In this document: piece by piece, positions 5,511 to 13,463 of the stretch
Numbering within the stretch: position 1 is the stretch's first letter
Layout of the letters: every line of letters begins with the position of its first letter
Assembly (NCBI GenBank): GCA_031397815.1
Contig: JANNMJ010000033.1
Location: 1 to 23,812, forward strand
Source: JANNMJ01 sp031397815
GTDB lineage: Bacteria; Bacteroidota; Bacteroidia; Cytophagales; Hymenobacteraceae
Direction of reading: 5' to 3'
DNA length: 23,812 nucleotides
Notes under the pieces: generated by a model
What the model saw: the letters and a program-made list of their open reading frames with translations, nothing else
The model's database searches: none
What the model was told of the DNA's origin: nothing
Position numbers and translations under genes: made by a program

Positions 5511-7802
5511 ATGAAGCACTCTTCACCCGTTGGCGCACTCCTCTTCGGCGCAATTCTGCTGGCGGCTCCGCTCGCAGCATCCGCGCAGACGACTGTGGCC
5601 GTTGCCCGTAACGCCGCTCCCGGCACCACCGTCACGACGACCGGCGTGGTGACGAATGGTCCGGAGTTGGGGCCGATCCGTTACTTCCAGGACGCTACGG
5701 GCGGACTGGCGGCGTACTCGCCGACGATGCTGAGCAACGTGATGCCCGGCGACTCGATTGTCGTGACCGGCACGCTGGTCGACTATAACGGTCTGCTCGA
5801 AATCTCGCCCGTGACGAGCGTGCAGGTGCTCGCCTCGAACCGCGTAGTGACGCCCGCCACCGTGACGATGGCGCAGGCCGCGTCGGTTTTCGCGGAGCAG
5901 TATGAAGGGATGCTCGTGCGCATCGACGGCAACACGAGCCTGACATCGGCAGCGGGCGCTCCGGCGACCACTTTCGCCGGCAACACCAACTACCGCCTCA
6001 ACGGCAACGCTGCCACTGCGCTGCGCGTGAACTCGGCTTCGTCGGGCGCCACCGGCATCATCGGCAAGCCCGTGCCGACCACCGCCTTCGACCTGATCGG
6101 CATCATGAGCCAGTTCGCGGCGTCGGGCTCGGGCGGCTACCAGCTGCTGCCGCGCGTCTACGCCGACTTCATCCTCGGAAACGCGCCGAACATCATCACG
6201 CAACCCATCGTGACGAACATCACGCCGAACAGCCTGACGATCTCGTTCACGACCCAAAACCCCGGCGATGCGTCGGTGGCGTACGGCACAACCGCCACTA
6301 CCCTCACCCAAACCGCCACCAGCCCCACCCAAGCCACGCAGCACAGCGTGAACCTGACGGGCCTGCAACCGGCCACGGTGTACTACATCCAGCTCACGTC
6401 GACGAACTCGATTGGCGCTTCGAACTCGCGGGTGGTGCCCGTGATTACGCAATCGCTGAGCACGGGCCGGATGCGCGCGTGGTTCACGGGCACCGTCGAT
6501 CCGACGTACGCCTGGCCAGCGGGTAACGTCGCGCAGTCGTTCCCGAACACGATGAACGACTCTATCGCGGCGCTTATCGACCGGGCACAGCTCACCCTGG
6601 ACGTGGCGATCTATAACTGGAACGACGGCGTGATCTTCAATGCGTTGTCGCGGGCGAAGGCGCGTGGCGTGCAGGTGCGGGTCATCTCCGACGGTACGGT
6701 CGCCAATGCCAGCACGCAAGGGCTGCCGTCGGTGAATATCCCGGAAATTGAGCGGAACACCACTCGGGGGATTATGCACAATAAGATCATCATCATGGAC
6801 GCGGAGGCGACCAACCCGAGCCAGCCGCAAGTGTGGACGGGTTCGACGAACTGGACGGCGGGTCAGCTGGGGGTCGATAAGAACTCGGCGATTCTGATTC
6901 AGGACCAGTCGCTGGCGCGGGTCTATGCGATGGAATTCAACGAGATGTGGGGCAGCAGCACGGTGACGCCGGGCACGCCGAAATTCGGTCCGCTCAAGAC
7001 CGACAACACACCGCACTACCTCAAGATCGGCACGTCGGAAGTGCAATCGTGGTTCTCGCCGACCGACGGCACGAACACGCGCCTCATCGAAACGGTGAAC
7101 ACCGCCGACAACGACCTCCACTTCGCCACGATGCTGATTACGCGCTCGGACATCGCGCAGGCGATCCGGAGCCGGATTCAGAGCCAGAACATCCTCGCCT
7201 GCTCGGAAGGGCTGGTGAACGATACGTCGTCGGCGGGCGCGGCGCCGTACCGGACGCTCCGCAGCTTTATGGGCACGCGGATGCAGTACTTCTCGTTCTC
7301 GACGATTATGCACCACAAACACCTGCTGGTGGACGTGGCAGGGTCGGACCCGACGACGTGGGTCGGCTCGCATAACTGGAGCGCCGGGGCGGATACGGAT
7401 AACGACGAGAACACCCTCGTGATCCACAACGCGGAGATCACGAACGTGTATTATCAGGAGTTCGCGAAGCGGATTCAGGATCAGAACGCCGGTATCGTGT
7501 TGTGCCAGCTGCGCGCCCTCGGCCTCGCCGATGCCTTCGCCGGTTCGACCCGCCTTTCGGCCACGGTTTACCCGAACCCGACGACCGGTGCCTTCCGCAT
7601 CGAAGCTGAAAAAGCCCTTCGCGGCCCCGTCCGCGTCGAGTTGCTCGACGTGAACGGCCGCACCGTGTTCATCACCACGACGACTGCCACCGCCGAGCGC
7701 ACCATCGCCCTCGACGCTGAGAACCTCCCAACCGGCCTCTACCACCTGCGCGTGACGAGCAGCGCCGGGATTCAGTTCGGCCGCGTGAGCGTGGTGAAGT
7801 AA
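5511..7802 (+). CDS. Secreted double-HKD phospholipase D-like protein with FN3 and T9SS sorting domain
   Basis: A 763-residue product. The frame is open from 5319, but only the ATG at 5511 gives a classic signal peptide (cut near ASA-Q, residue 25). In order: an OB-like domain similar to DUF5689 (about 30-215), a fibronectin type III domain (about 225-320), two PLD-family halves, and a type A T9SS sorting domain (about 680-763, VYPNPTTGAF). Both HKD motifs are intact: His423/Lys425/Asp430 (HNKIIIMD, then GSTNW) and His601/Lys603/Asp608 (HHKHLLVD, then GSHNW). The enzyme is expected to hydrolyse phosphodiesters through a phosphohistidine intermediate; nuclease and phospholipase are both possible. 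The sorting domain predicts export through the T9SS and release or attachment at the cell surface. Confidence 0.9.
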   Translation: MKHSSPVGALLFGAILLAAPLAASAQTTVAVARNAAPGTTVTTTGVVTNGPELGPIRYFQDATGGLAAYSPTMLSNVMPGDSIVVTGTLVDYNGLLEISPVTSVQVLASNRVVTPATVTMAQAASVFAEQYEGMLVRIDGNTSLTSAAGAPATTFAGNTNYRLNGNAATALRVNSASSGATGIIGKPVPTTAFDLIGIMSQFAASGSGGYQLLPRVYADFILGNAPNIITQPIVTNITPNSLTISFTTQNPGDASVAYGTTATTLTQTATSPTQATQHSVNLTGLQPATVYYIQLTSTNSIGASNSRVVPVITQSLSTGRMRAWFTGTVDPTYAWPAGNVAQSFPNTMNDSIAALIDRAQLTLDVAIYNWNDGVIFNALSRAKARGVQVRVISDGTVANASTQGLPSVNIPEIERNTTRGIMHNKIIIMDAEATNPSQPQVWTGSTNWTAGQLGVDKNSAILIQDQSLARVYAMEFNEMWGSSTVTPGTPKFGPLKTDNTPHYLKIGTSEVQSWFSPTDGTNTRLIETVNTADNDLHFATMLITRSDIAQAIRSRIQSQNILACSEGLVNDTSSAGAAPYRTLRSFMGTRMQYFSFSTIMHHKHLLVDVAGSDPTTWVGSHNWSAGADTDNDENTLVIHNAEITNVYYQEFAKRIQDQNAGIVLCQLRALGLADAFAGSTRLSATVYPNPTTGAFRIEAEKALRGPVRVELLDVNGRTVFITTTTATAERTIALDAENLPTGLYHLRVTSSAGIQFGRVSVVK

Positions 7803-7847
7803 GGATTCTTGCCGCTGGAGCTGGTTCGCGCCGCTCCTGCTGATCAA

Positions 7848-7883
7848 AAGCGCCCCGTCGGAGTCATCCGGCGGGGCGCTTTG
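7848..7883. terminator. Hairpin terminator after the PLD gene
   Basis: Arms 7848-7858 (AAAGCGCCCCG) and 7873-7883 (CGGGGCGCTTT), extended inward by CGGA/TCCG around a GTCA loop, form a stem of about 16 bp. The T-tail is short (TTT), and the mirror strand ends in TTTT, so it may act in both directions. Confidence 0.65.
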
Positions 7884-7936
7884 CTGTTGGGTCAGGTGGG
7901 AGGAAAGGCGGGCTAGAAAGGCCGTTTCCAGCGTGG

Positions 7937-8200
7937 GAACGCTACCGGAGTCGAAAAGAACGTTGTGGGAAGAGGGAAGAACGCTACTGGAATCGAAAAG
8001 AACGCTACTGGAATCGAAAAGAACGATGTCGGAAGGAAGAAGAACGCTACTGGAGCCGAAAAGAACGTTGTTGGAACGAAGAAGGACGTTGTTGGAAGGA
8101 AGAAGAACGAGGTGGGAATCGAAAAGAACGGGGTGGTAAGCGAGAAGAATGGGATGGGAATCGAAAAGAACGAGGCGGGAAGCGGGAAGAACGGGGTCGG
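7937..8200. repeat. 21-bp tandem repeat array (12 full units plus a partial)
   Basis: Twelve units of exactly 21 bp run from 7937 to 8188, with a partial thirteenth from 8189. The pattern is about GAACG-N5-GGAA-N-CGAAAA; units 3 and 4 are identical and the others vary mostly at positions 6-10 and 15-20. Because 21 is divisible by three and stops are rare, several frames stay open on both strands, giving heptad strings such as KNATGIE or RTLLESK. I see no start, signal or domain to make it a convincing gene. It lies in the spacer between two convergent genes. Confidence 0.9.
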
Positions 8201-8223
8201 ATGGCGTTGCGCGCACGCCGGGT

Positions 8224-8371
8224 AGCCCGGGGTAGTCGGCGCGGAGCGCCGCCAACCCCGGGCTGTGGAAAAGAACCCCGTTGGGGTTCCCCGATGCCAT
8301 GCGTAATGCGAACCCCAACGGGGTTCTTCTCCAAAGCCCGGGGTTGATTTCGCAGAAATCTACCCCGGGCT
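8224..8371. repeat. Compound palindrome with competing hairpins (REP-like)
   Basis: Central arms at 8254-8289 and 8310-8345 match at 34 of 36 positions around a 20-nt loop; within them GAACCCC-gtt-GGGGTTC is a nested palindrome. The decamer AGCCCGGGGT and its complement occur at 8224-8233, 8255-8264, 8335-8344 and 8362-8371, forming lateral hairpins that enclose CGGCGC-gga-GCGCCG and GATTTC-gca-GAAATC. The lateral hairpins share bases with the central one, so the folds compete. Apart from this element, the 21-bp array and the terminator hairpin, the 604-base spacer 7803-8406 holds nothing I recognise. Confidence 0.85.
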
Positions 8372-8406
8372 AACGCGCGCTGCGCCGGGCTAATCGGCCG
8401 CTGCTC

Positions 8407-10965
8407 CTATCCCCCAACCCTGCCCCTTCGCTTGAAAACCTCCATCCAACCCACACTCAGGAATGCCGCCAACGCGCACCAGCCGAAGGCGGCGGCCGTG
8501 ATGGGGACGAACCCGAACAGCGCTCGTGCGGCGGGCACGAACAACGTGACCCCCAGCAGCAGCAGCGTGGTGCCGAGCATCAGCCAGAGCAGCCGGTTCG
8601 GTACGAAGAGCATCCGCCAAACCGATTGGGTGAAGGAGCGACTGACGAGCGTCAGGGCGATGTTACTGAGGATGAGGGTGGTGAAGATGAGCGTCCGGAC
8701 GGTGGCGGCGTCGGCGCCGCGCTGCATCGCGAGGTAGTACACCGTGAGGACGCCCACCGCGATGCCCAGCCCTTGCAGGATGCTGCGGCCCAGCTCGGCG
8801 CCCGCTAAGAAAGTGGTGGTGAGCGGGCGGGGCGGTTGGCGCATCTGGTCGGCTTCGGCGGGCTCGTTCTCGAAGGCGATGGAGCACGTCGGGCCCATCA
8901 CCAGCTCCAGAAAAATGACGTTGACGGGGCTGAGCAGGTTAGCCAATTTCCAGTGCGCGAGCAGCGGCACTAGCACCGTGAGGATGATGGGGATGTGGAT
9001 CGAAACCACGTACAGGCACGCCTTTTTGAGGTTTTGGTAGATGCGGCGCCCCTGTGCAATCGCGAGGACCATCGCGCCTAAATCATCCTCCACGAGCACC
9101 AGCGAGGCGGCTTGGCGGGCTACTTCGGTCCCGCGCTTCCCCATCGCCACGCCGATGTGCGCCGCCTTGAGCGCGGGGCCGTCGTTGACGCCGTCGCCGG
9201 TCATCGCTACCACGTCGCCGTTCTGTTTGAGGGCTTCGACGACGCGCAGCTTCGCCTCCGGAAACATCCGCGCAAAAACGGCCGTGCGCGCCGCCGCCGT
9301 GCGCAGGTTTTCGGGGTCCATCGCCATCACCTGCGCGCCAGTCATGAGGGCGTCGGCGTGCGGGAGCTGCACTTGGCGGGCAATGGCTTGGGCGGTTTCG
9401 GCGAAATCGCCGGTAATCATCTTCACCTGAATCCCGGCGGCACCAAACGCCTCGATGACGGCCGCAGCGTTCGCCTTCGGCGGATTTTCGAGGGCAATCA
9501 GACCGAGGAAGCGCCACGAAAAATCGTCCTGCTCGGCGGGGAAAGTCGGCGCGATTGGCGCTTGTCCGCTGCCGCCTGTTGGGGAAACGCCGTCGGCCAC
9601 GCCCAGCACCCGCAAACCTGCCCCCGATAGTTCCAAGGCCGTGGCGCGCACGCGTTCCGCCACGTCGGGCGCCAAGCGGCAAACGCTGATTACGTGTTCT
9701 ACGGCGCCTTTTCCGGCCACCATCATCGGCTCGCCGGGCGCTTGCCGGACGTGCGTCATCATCGGCGGGGTGCCCGCCAGCGGGTACTCGTGGATGAGCG
9801 GCGGAAGCGCTTGGTTTGCCGGAACGGCCGTCTCGAACGCTGCCACGATGGCGCGTTCCATGGCGTCGAACGGCTCGTCTTCGCTCGCCCAGCGGGCGTA
9901 GGTCAGCACCTTGGCAGCGGACGCGGTGAGTGACGCTTTGTTCAGCTCGACGGTGGTGTTGGTTACGGCGTCATAGAGCTGCCGGACGCGCATTCCCTCC
10001 TGCGTGATGGTGCCGGTTTTATCGGTGCAGATGACGGTGGCGGAGCCAAGGCTTTCGACGGTTTGCGGCTGTTTCGTGAGGACGCCCATCCGGCTCAACC
10101 GCACCGCGCCGAGCGCCATGAAGCTGCTGAACGTGACGGGGATTTCTTCGGGGATGATCGACATCGCGAGGGTCAGACCAAAGAGCAGCGCCGCGACCCA
10201 ATCGCCCGTCCGGACATAGTTGATGCCCCATACCAGCGCGAAAGCGCCGAGACCAATCCACGCCATCCGCACCACGAAAGTGCCCATCTGACGTTGCAAC
10301 GGGGTTTTTTCGGGGACGATATCTTCCAGACTCTTCCCAATCTTACCGAGCGCGGTTTGCGCGCCGATAGCCGTCAGGGTCAGCCACGCCCGCCCGGTAG
10401 CGACGCTGGTTCCGCCGAAAACAGCCTCCCCGACGGTCTTCTGAACCGCCACCGCCTCACCAGTCAACACGGCTTCATCGACCGAAAAATCGGCCGTTTC
10501 CAGTAGCTGACCATCGGCCGGCAGGCGCTCGCCTTCCTCCACGAGCACCGCATCCCCGACGACCAGCTCTTCCACCGGCACGGCGCTTACTTGGCCGTTG
10601 CGCCGCACTTGGGCGTGGGGTTGGGTGAGGTCGCGGAGCGCACTGAGGGCTTGGTCGCTGCGGATATCCTGATAGACGGAGATGCCGGAAACCAGAAAAA
10701 TCGCAACTATCAGGGTCAGGGCTTCTTCAACCTGCCCCATCGCGAAGTACACCGCGCACGCCACGAGCAGGAGCAGAAACATCGGCTCGGTGGCCACCTC
10801 GCGCAGCGTACCGAGGAGCCGCGACGGCCGCGCCACGCCGAGGGTGTTGCGGCCGTGCGCCACCCGCGCGGCCACGACTTCCGCGTCGGTCAGCCCGCCG
10901 AGCGTCGCAGACGAGGCGACCGGCGCGACTGGCGTAACCACCGCTACCGGCGTCAGGCGTTCCAC
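8407..10965 (-). CDS. Cation-translocating P-type ATPase (P2-like)
   Basis: An 852-residue integral membrane pump with the P-type domain order: N-terminal cation ATPase domain, helices M1-M2 (about 61-98), actuator domain with LTGEA (167-171), M3-M4 with IPEEIP (271-276), phosphorylation site DKTGT with Asp315, nucleotide domain with KGA (419-421), and hinge motifs MITGD (516-520) and TGDGVND (589-595). The PEEIP helix and M6 LELVMGPTCSIAFENEP place it among P2-like pumps (Ca2+, Mg2+ and relatives), but the ion is not determined. Small departures are TGEA for TGES and GVNDGP for GVNDAP. Translation starts at GTG 10965 and overlaps the end of the phosphoketolase gene by 13 nt, implying translational coupling. 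Confidence 0.93.
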   Translation of the reverse strand: MERLTPVAVVTPVAPVASSATLGGLTDAEVVAARVAHGRNTLGVARPSRLLGTLREVATEPMFLLLLVACAVYFAMGQVEEALTLIVAIFLVSGISVYQDIRSDQALSALRDLTQPHAQVRRNGQVSAVPVEELVVGDAVLVEEGERLPADGQLLETADFSVDEAVLTGEAVAVQKTVGEAVFGGTSVATGRAWLTLTAIGAQTALGKIGKSLEDIVPEKTPLQRQMGTFVVRMAWIGLGAFALVWGINYVRTGDWVAALLFGLTLAMSIIPEEIPVTFSSFMALGAVRLSRMGVLTKQPQTVESLGSATVICTDKTGTITQEGMRVRQLYDAVTNTTVELNKASLTASAAKVLTYARWASEDEPFDAMERAIVAAFETAVPANQALPPLIHEYPLAGTPPMMTHVRQAPGEPMMVAGKGAVEHVISVCRLAPDVAERVRATALELSGAGLRVLGVADGVSPTGGSGQAPIAPTFPAEQDDFSWRFLGLIALENPPKANAAAVIEAFGAAGIQVKMITGDFAETAQAIARQVQLPHADALMTGAQVMAMDPENLRTAAARTAVFARMFPEAKLRVVEALKQNGDVVAMTGDGVNDGPALKAAHIGVAMGKRGTEVARQAASLVLVEDDLGAMVLAIAQGRRIYQNLKKACLYVVSIHIPIILTVLVPLLAHWKLANLLSPVNVIFLELVMGPTCSIAFENEPAEADQMRQPPRPLTTTFLAGAELGRSILQGLGIAVGVLTVYYLAMQRGADAATVRTLIFTTLILSNIALTLVSRSFTQSVWRMLFVPNRLLWLMLGTTLLLLGVTLFVPAARALFGFVPITAAAFGWCALAAFLSVGWMEVFKRRGRVGG

Positions 10966-13370
10966 TTCCAGTCGCGGATTTCCGGCATATCCTCGCCGTT
11001 TCGGATGATGTACTGCTTGTGCTCGATGAGCTTATCGTTGAGGTACTGCTTGAGGTACGCGCCGGTATTGCCGAGCTGCGGCAGGCGGTCGATAACGTCC
11101 ATCGCCAGATGGAACCGGTCTAGCTGGTTGAGGACGGTCATATCGAAAGCCGTCGTAATCGTGCCTTCTTCCTTGTACCCCCGAACGTGGATATTGGGGT
11201 TATTGGCGCGGTTGTACGTCAGGCGGTGGACCAGCCACGGGTAGCCGTGGAAGGCGAAGATGACGGGCTTGTTGCGGGTGAAGAGGGCGTCGAAATCGGG
11301 GTCGGTGAGGCCGTGCGGATGCTCGGTGTGGCGCTGGAGCTTGAGCAAATCGACCACGTTCACGACCCGGATTTTGAGCTGCGGCAGGTGTTCGCGCAGA
11401 ATCTGGACGGCGGCGAGGGTTTCGAGCGTCGGCACGTCGCCGCAGCACGCCATCACGGCATCCGGCTCGGCACCGGCATCGTTGCTCGCCCACTGCCAGA
11501 TGCCGATGCCCTGCGCGCAGTGCTTCACGGCGGCTTCCATCGTGAGCCATTGCGGCGCGGGGTGCTTCGCCGCCACCATCACATTGACGTAGTGGCGGCT
11601 CCGCAGACAATGGTCCATCACCGAGAGCAGGCAGTTGGCATCCGGCGGCAAATACACCCGCACGATACCAGCCTTTTTGTTCACGACGTGGTCGATGAAC
11701 CCGGGGTCCTGATGCGTGAAGCCGTTATGGTCCTGCCGCCACACGGTGGACGTGAGCAGGTAATTGAGCGACGCGATTTTCGGGCGCCACGGAATCTCCA
11801 GCGTCATCTTCAACCACTTAGCGTGCTGGTTGAACATCGAATCGACGATGTGAATGAACGCCTCGTAGGAGTTGAACAGTCCGTGCCGCCCGGTCAGCAG
11901 ATACCCTTCGAGCCACCCTTGGCACTGGTGCTCGCTGAGCATCTCCACGACGCTCCCCGTCGGGGCGAGGAACTCGTCGTGCTCGGCGGTATCGGCGTCC
12001 CACTGTCGGTTGGTGGCCTCGAAAACGGCTTCCAGACGGTTCGAGACGGTTTCGTCGGGTCCGAAAATTCGGAAGTTGTTCGGCTCGTGATTCAGGCGAA
12101 TGATGTCGCGCAGGAACTGCCCGGCCACGAACGTATCGCTCGCCAGCACGGCGCCGGGAGCGGGCACGGCGACGCCGTAATCGCGAAAATCGGGCATCCG
12201 CAGGTCGCGCAGCAGCAGGCCGCCGTTGGCTTGCGGATTGGCACCCATCCGCCGGTTACCGGTTGGGGCAAGGGCCGCCAGTTCGGGCTTCAAGCGCCCT
12301 TTTCCGTCGAACAGCTCTTCCGGCCGGTAGCTCCGCAGCCACGCTTCGAGCTGCGCCAGATGCTCAGGCGGGGCACTCGCCGACACCGCCAGCGGCACCT
12401 GATGCGCCCGGAACGTGCCTTCGTTCGGTTTCCCGTTGACCATCTTCGGCCCCGTCCAGCCCTTCGGCGAGCGCACCACAATCATCGGCCAGCGCGGGCG
12501 GGTGCGGTCGGCGGAGGTGCGGGCGCGGGTCTGCGCCTCCTGAATCAGCCCGACGGCGGCATCAAGGGCGGCGGCCATCGCTTGGTGCATCAGGGCGGGG
12601 TCGTCGCCTTCGACGTAGAGCGGCGTCCAGCCGTAGCCGCGCATCAGCTGGTCCAGCTCTTCGGGCGTGATGCGGGCGAGGACGGTCGGGTTCGAAATCT
12701 TGTACCCGTTGAGGTGCAGAATCGGCAGCACCGCCCCGTCGGTCGCCGGACTCAGAAACTTATTCGAGTGCCACGCCGTGGCGAGTGGCCCGGTTTCGGC
12801 CTCCCCATCCCCCACCACGCACGCCACCACCAACGACGGATTATCGAACACCGCCCCAAACGCGTGACTCAGCGAGTACCCCAGCTCACCGCCCTCGTGC
12901 ATTGAGCCGGGCGTCTGCGGCGAGGCGTGACTCGAAATCCCGCCTGGCGCCGAAAACTGCCGGAACAGCCGCAGCAACCCCGCCTCATCCTGACTGATGG
13001 ACGGATAAACCTCACTATAAGTCCCTTCCAGATACGTATTCGCCACCACCGCCGGACCACCATGACCGGGTCCGGAGAGGTAAATCATATCGAGGTCAAA
13101 CTTCCGAATCACGCGGTTCAGGTGCGCGTACATGAAGTTCTGCCCCGGTGTGGTGCCCCAATGCCCGAGCAGCACGCGCTTGACGTGGTTGAGGGTGAGC
13201 GGCTCGCGCAGCAACGGATTTTCGCGCAGGTACATCTGCCCGACCGATAGGTAATTCGCCGCGCGCCAGTACGCATCGAGCAGGCGCAGCTCATCGTCTG
13301 CCAGCGGCGCAGCGGACGTGGGCGGCACGGAAGGCGCCGAACGGTGTTCGATTGGGGGAAGATTATTCAC
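10953..13370 (-). CDS. xfp: Xylulose-5-phosphate/fructose-6-phosphate phosphoketolase
   Basis: A cytosolic thiamine-diphosphate enzyme of 805 residues, the usual length. It cleaves xylulose-5-P (and often fructose-6-P) with phosphate to acetyl phosphate plus glyceraldehyde-3-P (or erythrose-4-P). Family markers include LSGPGHGGPA (98-107), GGISSHASPQTPGS (143-156), EGGELGYSLSHAFG (159-172) and the ThDP-binding stretch GDGEAETGPLATAWHSNKF (187-205). The start is GTG at 13370. The 93-nt spacer from the acetate kinase stop is strongly pyrimidine-rich on the coding strand and has no Shine-Dalgarno. With the upstream acetate kinase it forms a complete path from pentose phosphate to acetate and ATP. 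Whether it also acts on fructose-6-P cannot be read from the sequence. Confidence 0.96.
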   Translation of the reverse strand: MNNLPPIEHRSAPSVPPTSAAPLADDELRLLDAYWRAANYLSVGQMYLRENPLLREPLTLNHVKRVLLGHWGTTPGQNFMYAHLNRVIRKFDLDMIYLSGPGHGGPAVVANTYLEGTYSEVYPSISQDEAGLLRLFRQFSAPGGISSHASPQTPGSMHEGGELGYSLSHAFGAVFDNPSLVVACVVGDGEAETGPLATAWHSNKFLSPATDGAVLPILHLNGYKISNPTVLARITPEELDQLMRGYGWTPLYVEGDDPALMHQAMAAALDAAVGLIQEAQTRARTSADRTRPRWPMIVVRSPKGWTGPKMVNGKPNEGTFRAHQVPLAVSASAPPEHLAQLEAWLRSYRPEELFDGKGRLKPELAALAPTGNRRMGANPQANGGLLLRDLRMPDFRDYGVAVPAPGAVLASDTFVAGQFLRDIIRLNHEPNNFRIFGPDETVSNRLEAVFEATNRQWDADTAEHDEFLAPTGSVVEMLSEHQCQGWLEGYLLTGRHGLFNSYEAFIHIVDSMFNQHAKWLKMTLEIPWRPKIASLNYLLTSTVWRQDHNGFTHQDPGFIDHVVNKKAGIVRVYLPPDANCLLSVMDHCLRSRHYVNVMVAAKHPAPQWLTMEAAVKHCAQGIGIWQWASNDAGAEPDAVMACCGDVPTLETLAAVQILREHLPQLKIRVVNVVDLLKLQRHTEHPHGLTDPDFDALFTRNKPVIFAFHGYPWLVHRLTYNRANNPNIHVRGYKEEGTITTAFDMTVLNQLDRFHLAMDVIDRLPQLGNTGAYLKQYLNDKLIEHKQYIIRNGEDMPEIRDWKWNA

Positions 13371-13463
13371 GATGATGTAAGTGGAGAAGATGTAAGAAGA
13401 GATGTGGAGATGAGAGAGAGATTTGGGGGGATGTGAACGAGGATGCTTTTAAAGCGTCGGGTT

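Noticed and set aside
7937..8200. CRISPR array
   Set aside because: Units are contiguous 21-bp copies without unique spacers, and no cas genes are present.
7933..8225. The 21-bp array as a heptad-repeat protein gene
   Set aside because: Several frames are open on both strands with no signal, domain or good start, and the unit variation shows no obvious codon-position bias. Kept as a repeat, with translation left as a test.
5523..8318. 931-codon open frame on the minus strand across the PLD gene and the repeats
   Set aside because: It is antisense to a well-supported gene with two catalytic motifs, its product is dominated by Arg, His and Val with no domain, and part of it is the tandem array. 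High GC content readily leaves such frames open.
11187..12905. 572-codon plus-strand open frame opposite phosphoketolase
   Set aside because: Antisense shadow of a conserved enzyme gene, with no recognisable motifs.
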